From the NCBI GenBank assembly GCA_963575745.1, contig CAUYUJ010015704.1:261001-325000 (forward strand): a stretch of DNA of 64,000 nucleotides. Direction: 5' to 3'. The position numbers and the translations under genes were made by a program. Positions 53,435-63,880 of this stretch are shown here, piece after piece. Each line of letters begins with the position of its first letter. The first letter of the stretch is position 1. This DNA comes from Prorocentrum cordatum. Taxonomy: Eukaryota; Sar; Dinophyceae; Prorocentrales; Prorocentraceae. A model generated the notes under the pieces. It was given only the letters and a program-made list of their open reading frames with translations, was not told where the DNA came from and made no database searches.

Positions 53435-53900
53435 GGACGCAGCGTTCCCTGGCACGTCCCTTGGCACCCACCTTCCGCTTCCGTGTCGCGTCCTCTTGGC
53501 ACGTTCCGTGGCGCGTCCCGTGGCGCATCCCCCTGGCACTTCGCGCGGCGAGTCCCCTGGCACGTCCATTGGCACGTTCCGTGTCGCGTCCCTGGGCATG
53601 TCATTGCGCGGCGCGGCACAGCGCAGAGAAGCATAACGCAGCTCTTGGCACAGTAGCATCACCATTGATACTTGGCACGGTCCCTGGCGCCTCTCCTGGG
53701 CACGTCGCGCGGCGCGTAACCTGGTACCTCCCTTGGCACGTCCGCTGGCACGTTCTGTGGCGCGTCCCCCTGGCACGTTCCGTGGCGCGTCCCGTGGCGC
53801 GTCCCCCTGGCGCATCGCGCGGCACGTTGGCACGTCCCCTGGCACGTCCATTGGCACGTTCAGTGGCGCGTCCCGTAGCACGCCCCTGTGCGGCGCGGCA
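53435..53900. repeat. GGCACGTCCC satellite, second array
   Basis: Same 10-11-bp units as 51150-51790, broken by two related segments (53600-53680 and 53880-53965) with GCGCGGCACAGCGC and CATCACCATTxATA. The 441-codon minus-strand frame across this area comes from the repeat. Confidence 0.9.
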
Positions 53901-54059
53901 CAGCGCCGAGCAGTACAACACAGCCTCTGGCACAGCGTCATCACCATTAATATCTTTAGCATTGCCACTGCCCATCGCCCGATTGAGGTGCTTGGAAACG
54001 TTTCCATTCCTCGCAGTTCTAAATCCCTTTCCGTGTTCGTGGGTCGATCATGTTTTTAA

Positions 54060-54270
54060 GGGCGGCCTTCTGGAGGTTTCCTGAGTTCCTTTGGGGGCCT
54101 TTGGGAGCTTCCACGGGCCACCCTGCTTCCAACCGCGGGTCACCATTTAGAATGCTTCGGGTGGCGTCTTGGGGCCATCTTGGGCCGTCATAGGGCTCTT
54201 CTTCGGGCCATCTTTGGACCCTGTTGGGCCGTCTTTGGGCTCCATGTTGGGTAGCCTTGTGGCGATGTTC
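54060..54270. repeat. 11-bp minisatellite cluster, degenerate
   Basis: CTTGGGGCCAT, CTTGGGCCGTC and CTTTGGGCTCC units. Confidence 0.7.
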
Positions 54271-54854
54271 TGCCCTTCTGGGCAGACTCGGACGCCTAGA
54301 AGGCCGAAGAACGGAGCTCTCCCACAATCATACACAACACCTTGGACATCCATTGTATTGTTCGCTGCGTTTCGAAGGCCACTTGGAACTTTTCTTTGGG
54401 TCGTCCTCGGGATTGTGGTGGGTGTCTGGGGCCTTTTCGGGTTCTCGCGGGGCCGTTCGGCCGCCCTCCTGGCTGATTCGGGCCTGTTGCCTAGGACCAG
54501 CAGGGGCTTCCGGGAGCCCCCGACAGCTACAACAGAAGTTGGCCCAGGTTTGCATTTGAGAAACTCCGAAGAAACTCCGGGGGAATTGGTCCAGATTTCT
54601 TAGATGATAATGTTGTTGGTCAGATTTTCGGCTGTAATTGTAAACATGTAATGTGTTCCTTCCTGGCGTTTTCCCTCGGTTTCGGCCTCTTGGGCCGTTT
54701 TTGTCGGGCGTCGGTGCCATCAAGTACGGAGATGCGGGGCGAGAAGACCCCCCCAGAGAAGGGGGTCGGGAGCTCTGTTGGGCGCGGGTTTACAGATCTC
54801 GCATCGTCGGACGTTAGGGAGTGGCGACTGCGGGGGAGGATACCGATCATGACC
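54271..54854. other. unique sequence without a recognised gene
   Basis: A few CTTGGGCC remnants at 54690; otherwise nothing recognised. Confidence 0.4.
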
Positions 54855-55220
54855 AGAGCCATGATCTCTCTCTCTCTCTCTCTCTTTCTCTAGTTATATG
54901 TTGGCCCCTTGTTATTCCGTCCACGCGTTTCCTGTTCACCCCTCGTTCGCGCACATGCCTCGGATATATATATATATATATATACATATCCATATTTATA
55001 TACACATAAACATATATGGATAGGTGTGTGCTTGTATATCTATTCTTAAATATACCTACACATAGACCTTTTTCATATATGGAAATGGAGAGAGCGAGAG
55101 AGGAGAGAAAGAGAGAGAGAAAGAGAGAGAGATACATATATATATATATATACATGTATTTATACATAGAGAGGGAGAAATGATGACAGAAATAATGAGA
55201 GAGAGAGAGAGAGACCCCCG
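54855..55220. repeat. CT, TA and GA microsatellites
   Basis: CT at 54867-54892, TA at 54964-54982, GAGA at 55085-55130, TA at 55136-55152 and GA at 55196-55214, separated by short unique pieces. Confidence 0.95.
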
Positions 55221-56199
55221 ATCTCATGGCCCCCTCGACTTCCGTCCACACGCCCCCTGTCCACTCCTTGTCCGCGCGCATACCTCGGGCCATGATGCGC
55301 TATGACCGTGCCCCCTCTCTTTCTGGCCCTCCTCTTCGGCGCACCCCGCACTGGGGGGAGGGGGGCGTCAGCATCCCCTGCGAGGATCGAGGTTCGAGGA
55401 AGGAGAATCCAGGAGGTTTCGTCGATTCGAGGATGGAGGATTGAGGAGAGAGAATCGAGGAGGAGGTTTGGGGGTCGATTCTCGAGGATTGAGGATCGAG
55501 GAGGCTTTTTGAGGGGCGACTTGGTGGCGTCGTGGGGCGCTCTGGCGGGGGTGAGAGGTCCTGAGGTTCGGATGCGGCGCCTAAGAGGTCACATGCCGAC
55601 TTTGCTTTGGTCCGAAATCCGGCTCATTCTGGCTGATCCCCGTGCAATTTCGCGTCATCCCGCCCAATCCGCGACCTAATCCCGTTGAGTCCGGGGCATA
55701 GTCTGGCGCAGTAGCCCCCCAATTGGGTTCAACTCTCTTCAATCATTCCGACGAAGACCTCCCAGTAGTTGCCTTCTATCTGAGGGGTCCTCCCTGGGGG
55801 GGCGGCGGTCCCCTCGGGTGGTGACCCCCCTCCAAATTGCACTGCTCCAGAGGAGGGGGCTGCGGCCGACCACTCCTCCACGGCCTTGACGGCCTACGAG
55901 GAGAGTGTTTTTTACACTCTGGACCATAACGCGCGTTATGCCCCCCCCCCTCCCCCATAACGTAACGCTCCTTCCCTCAGAGCGACCCTGGTACTGTTGG
56001 AGTGCGTCTGGCACCACAGTCTGGGGGACGGGGGGTAGGCATATGCCTCCCCCCCGTCCCCCCCCGCCTCCCCCACATAACGCCTGTTATGGTCGCGAAT
56101 AAACAATTGCTCGAGGAGGGCGTCTCGTCCTCTTACCTGTGGCTGCGAGATCTGGCCGGGAATTGCTCCAGGCCGGGGGCCATGGTGGCGCCCATCCTC
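55221..56199. other. no recognised gene; ATAACGCGCGTTAT palindromes
   Basis: GAGGATTGAGGATCGAGG repeats at 55385-55510. CATAACGCGCGTTATG (55926-55941) and ACATAACGCCTGTTATGG (about 56079-56096) are near-palindromes. The last 100 bp may be an exon joined to 56381, but its frame is uncertain. Confidence 0.4.
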
Positions 56200-56371
56200 G
56201 GCGGCGAGCGATGAGGGGGAGTGAGAAGGAGAAATCCTTCTCAGAAGGCGGCGGGGCTTCTCAGAAACCCACTGGCTTCTGAGCAGTTCGAAAACTTGTC
56301 AGGAGGCAGGGGGGCTTGCGAGCCTTTCGAGAAGGCCCGCCCCTTCTCACTTCCCCCCCGGGCTCGCCACC
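56200..56371. mobile_element. MITE-like inverted-repeat element, introner candidate
   Basis: 172 bp. Left end GGCGGCGAGCGATG...GGAGTGAGAAGGAG pairs with right end CCTTCTCACTTCC...GGCTCGCCACC. Interior of TTCTCAGAAG palindromes, like 39598-39788. A GC at 56201-56202 and CCAG at 56377-56380 would make it a 180-nt GC-AG intron directly upstream of the exon at 56381. Confidence 0.65.
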
Positions 56372-56380
56372 GACATCCAG

Positions 56381-57300
56381 AAGAACGTGGTCTCGCGGAG
56401 GGGGGCCCAGGAGCTGTGCAGCGAGAAGGATGGCTGCGACTACTTCGTCTACGTGCCGGAGGACAAGACCGTACAGCTCTGCAGGGGTGAAGGCTACATG
56501 GACCCCACGCCATCGCCAGGCTCGTTGACGGCTGTGAAGCCAGCGGCCCTCCGCATGGACAGGGCGGCGGTGTTGACGAACAGGTTCGGCGCGTGCACCC
56601 CCTCAGAGACACTGGTAGAGTACGACGGGGTGAAGTCTCTGGAGGATGCCTCGAGCATGTGCAGGTTAGGGGCGCTGACTAGGGGGGGGGCTGCTCCCTG
56701 GGGGGAGCATCGACCCCTAATGGCTCCTTCTTCGCCACTCGGAGCCTGTGTGCCCAATCCCGCCCTCGGAACGTGATGCTTCTCCGTCGAGGGTGGCGCA
56801 GATCTAGCGATGCATCGCCGATTCCAGGTCGATGCTTCCCCCCTGAGCACCCATACACGTGGACACCCTGGAGCTCTGGACCTTTTCCTTTGGACCGGCT
56901 CTTCATCCTGGGCCGTTGTTCGACGGCCCTGCGCTGGGCCTGGCTAGGCTTCCCAGGAGGCCGAAAGTGTCCGCCGTGATGTTTGTTCACGACGCGAGGG
57001 AGGCGGGGGCCAGTCCCCTTATTTCGTCCCTCCTTCAGCAGGGCCACCTCTGGCTGCACCCACTTCACGCTGGACGTGTCCGGATCTCGCTCGGCCCCAG
57101 CCACTCGGTCGCGGGTGAGGCTGTGCGCAGGTGAGCCGCGCCCCGTTGACAGGGACGGAGCCGTGCTGGTGGTGAGCTCGCTGTGACTTTCCTGCCTTCT
57201 CTCCGACCAGATGAAACGATCAACCTGAACCTTCGGAGGTCCAGGCCGATTTCTGGTATCGGCGCTGGCGGCGCTTCCGGCGCCGCCCTCTGGCGCGCTC
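56381..57300 (+). CDS. spliced gene with PAN/apple-like cysteine modules (partial)
   Basis: Three exons fit in phase: 56381-56664, 57039-57130 and 57211 onward (3' limit unclear; the frame stays open to 57851). Introns 56665-57038 (GTTAGG...TTCAG) and 57131-57210 (GTGAGC...GACCAG) have normal ends; the 57131 donor is CAG|GTGAGC. Exon 1 encodes module 1, A-Q-E-L-C-S-E-K-D-G-C-D-Y-F-V-Y...V-Q-L-C-R-G, and the start of module 2, S-L-E-D-A-S-S-M-C. The splice adds a Ser and exon 2 continues T-S-G-C-T-H-F-T-L...V-R-L-C-A-G, so splicing rebuilds the same cysteine and aromatic spacing as module 1. Resemblance to PAN/apple domains (protein or sugar binding, extracellular) is from pattern only. The 5' end is missing; an upstream exon would end at about 56200. 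Confidence 0.62.
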
Positions 57301-57990
57301 CGCGCGCCACAGAGGGGCCAGCGCTGATCAAATATTTCCGCGCGGGTCTCCGAAATATGTCGATTGTGTTCCTTCTAAGCCACCGTTGTACAAGAATTCC
57401 CCCTCGCACAGCAGACGACAGGTCAGACGTCATGCAGCTGCCGTTTGGGCACCTGGGGATCAGGGTCCTCTGCGTAGCCAGTGGATGGACAACGGATCCA
57501 GGCCCGACTGGAAGGGACGGGTTGGAGGGATACATTGGAAGCCCATGCCCCTGTGTGCCCGCGACCCTGGCACCTGGGAGGGGACCGCCAATCGAAACGC
57601 CTTGCTTGCCTCCAGGGTGCCCTGGGTTTCTTAGGTTCCGATGGCTTTGCTATGGAAAGCGTGACGGTCCCACACCAAAGATCAATAGACGTCCTGGGGT
57701 CTCAGGGTTGGGTTTCTTGTGGAAGGTTTCTTGTGGTCGAGCTCTTACTGTACGACGCCAGCTGTGGCGCAAGAGCGCCCAGCTTGTGCTCCCGCCCTGC
57801 CTCCTCCTCACGCCTGCCCCCATGGATTCACCCAAACAGCCGCGCTGGTAGCGCGGCGGCGTCGCCAGTAGCGACGACGGCAACGATAATGGCACCGATG
57901 GCGATCGTGCTGGCGAGGCGGCAGCGACGCCGACATTGGCGCCAGTCTCTGCCGGCGACTGGTAGCGATGCTGTCGGCGGTGTTGCTGAT
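57301..57990. other. no certain gene; open plus frames
   Basis: The frame of the PAN-like gene's third exon stays open to 57851. A second frame (57386-57634) reads W-M-D-N-G-S-R-P-D-W-K-G-R-V-G-G-I-H-W and may be a separate exon. GGCGCTGGCGGCGC/GGCGCCGCC at 57261-57292 can fold. Not resolved. Confidence 0.35.
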
Positions 57991-58024
57991 GGCGAGGCGG
58001 TGGCGGCGGCGGTGGCGGTGGCGG

Positions 58025-58160
58025 GCGGGATCTTTTTTTTTTTTCTCCCTCTCTCTCTCTATCGTTCGATGTATCGATCTATCTATCTACCGATCTATCG
58101 ATACATATACATATATATATACATATATACATATATGTGTGTATATATATATATATATCC
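58025..58160. repeat. T run, TCTA and TA microsatellites
   Basis: T12 at 58031, CTCTCT, ATCTATC (58070-58098), then ATACATATATA to 58160. Confidence 0.95.
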
Positions 58161-58189
58161 GCACATTTATTGACTTCTCTATCGTGTCA

Positions 58190-58870
58190 ACCGCCAGGGC
58201 AACCATCGGGGCAGACGTCGGGGCAACCGTCGGGACAGCCATCGGGGCAGCAATCGGTGAAAGCATGGGGGCGGCCATCGGGACAGCCGTCGGGACAACC
58301 ATGGGGGCCACCATCGGGACAAGCATCGGGGCAACCATCGGATCAACCACCGGGACAACTATCTGGACAACCATCGGAACAACCATCGGGACAACCATCG
58401 GGACAACCATCGGGGCTACCATCGGGACAACCATCGGGACGACCATCACGACAGCCATCGGGGCAACCACCGGGACAACCATCGGGACAACCATCGGAAC
58501 AATCATCGAGACAACCATGTGGGCAACCATCGGGTCAACCATCGGGGCAACCGTCGGGACCACCATCGGGGCAACCACCGGGACAACCATCCAACCGTCG
58601 GGGCAACCGCCGGGACAGCCATCGGGACAACCATCGGGACAACCATCGGGAAAATTATCGGGACAACCATCGGGACAACCATCGGGACAGCCATCGGGAC
58701 AACCATCGGGACAGCCATAGGGACAACCACCGGGACAACCATTCAACCATCGGGACAACCATCGGAACAACCACGGGACAACCGCGGGACAACCATCGGG
58801 ACAACCCCGGAACAACCACGGGACAACCGCGGGACATCCGCGGGACATCCGCGGGACAACCACGGGACGC
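58190..58870. repeat. 12-bp minisatellite GGGACAACCATC
   Basis: About fifty units of GGGACAACCATC with GGGGCAACC and GGGACAGCC variants. Because the period is 12, all frames on both strands stay open with four-residue repeats (T-I-G-T, S-G-Q-P, P-M-V-V); this explains the 250-, 370- and 450-codon frames here. Confidence 0.97.
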
Positions 58871-59882
58871 GCGCCCGCCCAGGGGGGGGGGGGGGGGCCG
58901 GCCTTTTGGGCTCCTGCCAGCGCAGGAACTCGCGCCGCTTCGCCTCGCCCGCGCGCGCGACGCGAACCGAAGCCGAAATCGATTTCCCGATCGGGGCCGC
59001 TCTCGCTTACGCACCCCAACCTCTGATATAGGTACATCGATATACACATACATCTATAGTTGTAGATTTGTTTATGTATGTACGTATGTATGCACGTATG
59101 TACGTATGTATGTATGTACGCGTATGTGTATATACCCATATGATCACGGAGAAGTGATATGGGAAGGACAGCGACGCCGGCTAAGCGATCGGGTCGAGCC
59201 ACGAGATGGCCCGACCCCTACTGGGATTGGACGGCCGTCTGGAAGTTCATCGGCGGTGGTCTGGCGGCGGCGGATCCCGATGGCCGCCCGGGCCCCGCTA
59301 CTTCGAGCGGCGGGCAAGGGGTGCGGTGCAAAAGGATATGGTTCAATGGGGCGGTATGGTGATATTATGGTTGACGTGGTTCGCTTTGGAGCGCATGCAT
59401 CATATCAATATTGCTTGCGTTCGTGGTTGCAGTTGCTCTCGCACTGCAGCTCTGCCGCATCCAAGCGATGGTGGCCACTTGGCCAGTGATGCGATGCCTC
59501 TTTGTTTGCTCGGCTGTTTGTTTTTGCTTGCGCTTGTGCGCGCCAGGTGCGCAGCGTTGCCGTGTTGCTGTCGACAACATGGTTCCATTAGAAAAAAACG
59601 TCGTCTCAGCGATCTCATCCATTTCTTCTCCAGGGCGAGTCGGCGCACTTGGACCTGGGCCCGCTCGCGTGGCCGATCTTGGCCACGCTGAACTGAAGAT
59701 GGCGACGAGCGCTGCGCGGCCGCTCTGGGACTTCGCGGCAGCGCGGTGCCGAGCGGAGTTCGGCTTCTCGGTCGGGGGCCGCTCCGCCCGACGGCGCATT
59801 ACCTGAAGCACGGGGCCGCGTCGCACGACGTCCTGGCGAGCCGGCGCTCTGTCGGAGCACCGGGCGCCATGGGCGGCGGGCG
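58871..59882. other. no recognised gene; TATG/TACG microsatellite
   Basis: G14 run at about 58881-58894; TATGTACGTATG at 59075-59130. One plus frame (59411-59806) has some protein-like composition but no recognised motif. Confidence 0.35.
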
Positions 59883-60689
59883 GTGTCTTCGAGCATGAAG
59901 AGATGCGCCAGGGGGGCCCACCTCCAGGCGGCGCTGGAGAGTGCCCCCGACTGGGTCTACCACTTCGGGGCGCTGGCGGAGCAGTCTTTCGCAAGAATCT
60001 TCGAGCGCGGGTTCGAGGCGGGGCCGCGTCAGCCCTCCGCCAGGGCTGGTCGCGGCGCTCGCGGCGCCCGCTGGGCGGGCGGCCACGCCCGCGCCCAAGC
60101 GGCGCACGCGCGGCGCGTGTGGAGCGGCACCTGCGCGGGCTGCTGACTGCCAGGCTGACTGCCCAGCTGCTGACTGGAGCTCTTCGCGAGCAGCGGCCGG
60201 GCGTCGGCCGAGCTCAGGGCGTTTGGACATGGCTGCGTCGCGCTCGACCTCGCCGACGTTGCCGACGAGGATCATCTCGGTCGTCGCTTCGAGCTGCTGA
60301 TTCTTGGCTGGCTGAAGGCTGGCATCATTGCAGGAGCGTTTCTCGGCACATCTTGCACGACGAGGTCGCGGGCGAGTTGCTGTCCAGTTCGATCTTCTGA
60401 GTCCCCCATGGGCCTCTCTAGCCTCGCCGACGCTCAGCGGGCGCGGCTCCGGCGCGGCCGCGATGCCTTCAGTTTTAACTGCCGGATCACATCGTTTTGT
60501 AGGTATCTTGGCGCGCCCTGCCTGTTGGAAAACCCGCAGACTTCTATGCCGCGGTCCACCCCTCGCCTCGTTCGCCTCCTCTTCGATACCTCGTGCGCGC
60601 CCGCCGCCGGCCACTTGTGTCCGTGTGGGGCCCAGTGGCGAAGGCCGCCCAGATCGCTGGTTGGCGCGTCTCCTGTCGTGGCTGAGTAG
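59883..60689 (+). pseudogene. methyltransferase-like segment, decayed
   Basis: Upstream piece in frame 1 reads L-Q-A-A-L-E-S-A-P-D-W-V-Y-H-F-G-A-L-A-E (about 59920-59990). The main piece is open in frame 3 from 60174 to the stop at 60687-60689 and starts with L-E-L-F-A-S-S-G-R-A-S-A-E-L, like motif I of class I SAM methyltransferases. Then A-L-D-L-A-D-V-A-D-E-D, I-L-G-W-L-K-A-G-I-I-A-G-A-F-L-G-T-S-C-T-T and E-N-P-Q-T-S. The order of a motif I-like loop, a Cys segment and an E-N-P motif resembles domains fused to some dinoflagellate DIRS-like elements. Which base or substrate it would modify is unknown. A stop at 60171-60173 and the frame break show decay. Confidence 0.45.
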
Positions 60690-60887
60690 AGAGGTGATGT
60701 GGCCATAATGGCATTTGCTCCAAGTCTCAAGTATCGCGCCGCGTTTTCTGGCGCCGCCCCGGGCGGCCGCAAATGGGCAGATCTTGCCGCCGAGTGCCCG
60801 AGGAGATCCGCCGCGGCCCTGGCCTCCGTGCATGAGTCCTCCACCGAGGCGCGCCATGGTGTCTGAGTCAGACTCGACCAGTTGCCA

Positions 60888-62711
60888 TCAGTTCAACGCG
60901 TGTCTGGGCATTGGGCCCACTGGCCAATCCGACCTGCGGGGTCGGGGAGTGTCGGTCAGTCTCGGCCAACCTGTCCGCGGGCAGCCTGCGTCTCTCGACT
61001 CGCCGCCGCGTCTGTTGGGCAGCCTCTGCCGCGTCGTGCCTCGGCATAAAAAACGTAGTTCGTCACATCCAGGTTGGCCGCCTCCCCCGCCGCAGTAGTT
61101 GCTAGAAGATTGCAGATCGCGCTGTAGAGCTGCGTAGCATGCGCGGCCGCGCGAGCGCCGCAGTCCGTTGATCAAGTCGGCCTGGAATGAGAGTGCATAC
61201 TTTGGGAGGGCCGCCAGGGCCTCTTTCAATTCCCACGTTCAATCGCGATGGTAGAAATCAAGATGCATTTGCAAACGTTTCCGCTCAAGTTCTCCCGCTG
61301 GGGGTGCCCATCCATCAGTCTCTGCAAGCCAGCCAGCGGGCAGCCTGCGTCTCTCGAGCCGCCGCCGCGTCTGTTGGGCTGCCTCTGCCGTGTCGCGCCT
61401 TGGCACAAATGCGTAATCTGTCACGCGCAGGCTGGCCGCCTCTCCCGCTCGCAGTAACTGCTGGCCTTCTTGGGCGATTTCGACGACTGAGACGGCGCAT
61501 GACATGAGATTCACATAGCGAGTGGCCATCTGCGCCAGATAGGAATAGGTGCCAGCTTCCTCGCCGCCGGCCTCAGCCAACGGATCCAAACCAGCTAGCG
61601 TAGACGCCGAAGGCCCCGAGGACGACGGCGCAATGCCAGAGCTGCCCGCCGCCGCCGAAGTCGAAGCACTTGGCGAAGAGGAGGTGGAAGGAGGTGGGGG
61701 CGAAGAGGATGTCGGTCCATGGGCGCTGGCAGCACCCCTGGCACGGGCGGGGCATGTCGGTGCCAACCCCTGTCATTTGCCATCCTTGGTCGGCGACTCG
61801 GTCGCAGCTGTAGCGCAGCTCCCAGCCGCTTTCGCCGCTGCCGCCGCGGCCGCGGCTGCCTTGGCCGCCGCCTCCGCCGCCTCGCGAATCCTCTCGGTCT
61901 CCTCTTCGACCCTCTGCTGCGCTTCGCCGCCGCCAGCCTCGGCGGGAGGCTTCGGGGCTGATGTTCGCCCGCTGGGGCCTTCTCGGCGCCGCCGTCGCCT
62001 CTGCGCGCTGCCCCGCCGGGGCCCTTGCGCTGCTTGGCCATGCGGCGACGCGCCGACCCTGCGACAGTTCCATGTCGGTCTTCCACGCCAGGACTCGCTC
62101 ACCTCGTTCACCGCGGTTTGGCCTGGATGAGCTCTTGTACCAGCCGCAAGAGCCTCGCCTTCTCAGGCCCCTCGCGCTCGAACTCCTCGTTGCGCAGGTA
62201 TTCGAAGAAGCCCGCGCCCCATCTCGCGTCGATCGCGCCGGGCGCCTCGGGGGCCGCCGCCAGACCGCCCGCCGCGGCAGGGCCCGAGGTCGTCGTGGTG
62301 AGCCCCGCCCCCGCCTCCAACGCGCGCGCAGCGATGCGGATGGCGATCTCCGCCTCCGCGAGCTGCCCCGCCGCTTCAGTTTCGCGCCCTCTCAGCGCCA
62401 GCCAACTTGTCCTCGGCCCGACGCGCGGCTGCAGCCGCCTGATCACGGCCGCGGTTGGCCTCCTCCCAGGACAACTGGGCGCGCCGATGCACCTCGCCAC
62501 ACGAAGTGCCCGCTGCCACAGAGGACGCCGAGACCGACTTGGCCTCGTGCGCCTCCTTCTGCAGCGCCGCCCTGAGGCTGCCTTGAGCCGGATGTCGCTG
62601 GCGGAGAGGCACCGACCCGTCACGCGCAGCGCCAGCTCGGTGCCCGAGCCTTGACTTTTGCCTTTGCTTTTCTTGGGTTTGGGCTTGTGAAGGACGAGCT
62701 GCGTGCCGCAC
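60888..62711 (-). pseudogene. decayed helical/coiled-coil coding tract
   Basis: Minus-strand coding signal in several frames. From the 5' side: A-L-Q-K-E-A-H-E-A-K-S-V and W-E-E-A-N-R-G-R-D-Q-A-A-A-A-A-R-R (62376-62580), then after a shift R-E-T-E-A-A-G-Q-L-A-E-A-E-I-A-I-R-I (62300-62395) and F-F-E-Y-L-R-N-E-E-F-E-R-E-G-P-E-K-A-R-L (about 62130-62200), then an Ala-rich helix (61790-61900) and a 175-codon frame (61766-61239). Much of it would be coiled coil. A second, older copy of the last part lies at 60888-61229. Family not recognised; the first open reading frame of a retroelement is one possibility. Confidence 0.4.
60976..61450. repeat. tandem duplication, 358-bp offset
   Basis: 60976-61085 and 61334-61450 are related (GCGGGCAGCCTGCGTCTCTCGA, CGCCGCCGCGTCTGTTGGGC). 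Copy 1 has an A6 run (61048-61053) that shifts the minus-strand frame relative to copy 2. Confidence 0.8.
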
Positions 62712-62734
62712 TTGCGCTGCCGATCACGTAGGGA

Positions 62735-63013
62735 TCAGCGAATTCCGTTCAATTGCACCATGCTGCCCGCAATTGGTGCAAAGATCCGAGCCGCGGTCCG
62801 TCCCGATTTTGCCCATAGTTGGAGCTGAGCTACCGTGGTGAACTCAGTGCCGTCAAACTTGTGCGCGCATCTGCCCGCTGCCGCGTAGTTCGCCAGTGCC
62901 ACGCGGGCGAGCGCGATCGCGGCTGCGTGCCCTTTCGTAAAGCCCACCTTAGAGGGGCTGGGGGCTGAGGTGCGCGGGCGTTCATAAAAGCGACCCCGCT
63001 GCTGAGCCAACAT
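62735..63013 (-). CDS. short unknown protein, possibly part of the same decayed gene
   Basis: Minus-strand ATG at 63011-63013, stop at 62735-62737, 92 codons: M-L-A-Q-Q-R-G-R-F-Y-E-R-P, H-A-A-A-I-A-L-A-R-V-A-L-A-N-Y-A and L-Q-L-W-A-K-S-G-R-T. Composition is natural and the frame is also open upstream. No domain recognised. The stop lies 24 bp before the coiled-coil tract starts, so the two may once have been one protein. Confidence 0.4.
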   Translation of the reverse strand: MLAQQRGRFYERPRTSAPSPSKVGFTKGHAAAIALARVALANYAAAGRCAHKFDGTEFTTVAQLQLWAKSGRTAARIFAPIAGSMVQLNGIR

Positions 63014-63019
63014 GGTTAC

Positions 63020-63430
63020 GGAAGAGGAGGACACAGGAGGAGGAACAGGAGGAGGAGGAGGGAGGAAAGAGGAGCAAACGGGAGGAGGTGCCGCGGGCAC
63101 AAGGCTCCAGCGCGCCGAGCTGCAGGAGGTGAGGCGCGGGGCGCTGGACGCGGACGAGGCGCGGGGCCCACTGGCATCCAGTGTCGGGGCGTCCGTTTTT
63201 CCTTTTCTCCTCCTCATACGTATCCAATATCCTCATCCCTGTTCTCCTCATCCTCTTCATACGTACCCTCCTCCCGCTTCTCTCCTTCCTCCTCCTTTTT
63301 TTTCTCCGCCCTTCCCTCCTCCTCCCCCTCCTCCTCCTCCCTCTCCTCCTCCCCCTCTTCCTCTTCCCCCTCCGCCTCCTCCTCCTCCTCCTCCTCCTCC
63401 TCCTCCTCGTCCCCTTCCTCCTCCCCCGCC
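63020..63430. repeat. GGA and CTC/CCT tracts
   Basis: GGAGGAACAGGA at 63024-63095; CCTCCTC-type pyrimidine repeats at 63240-63430 with one pure CTC run (about 63378-63410). Confidence 0.95.
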
Positions 63431-63880
63431 TTCCTCGTGTCGCGAGAGAATATGCACGGCGGAAGATTGTTGGCCACGTGTGGCTTCCCGAGGGTTTGGT
63501 TTCGGTTCCCGAGGGGTTTTCGCCGGCCTTTCCAAGTACACTTCGGAGGTCGCCGCAGATTTCTTGAGCGTTTCACCGGCTTCCCCTGCTCCTGGCGTTC
63601 GTCGCGCTCCAGTAGCGCCGCCAGACGGGGCCCAGCGCTGTGTCAAAATGTACGCGCGGACCTTCGAATCGTTGCTCATGCCGTTTCCTGGTACATTCGA
63701 AGAAGACAGAAATTGCATACACGTAGAGTGTCGACGGTCCGCGCGGACCACCCAGATTGTATGTGTTTGCTGCGTGGCCCGTCTTCTATAGAGCTTGGCA
63801 TCGCTCGGATGTGTGTTCTTCTTCCTTGGCTAGGACAATCGAAGAGCACTTGTGGTCATCTTGCGAAACAGTACACGCAC
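63431..63880. other. unique sequence without a recognised gene
   Basis: Two overlapping plus frames, no motif recognised. Confidence 0.4.

Noticed and set aside
52682-54007. 441-codon minus-strand open frame
   Set aside because: Product of the 42-bp and GGCACGTCCC satellites.
58087-59489. 371- and 450-codon open frames on both strands
   Set aside because: The 12-bp repeat keeps all frames open; the residues are four-letter repeats.
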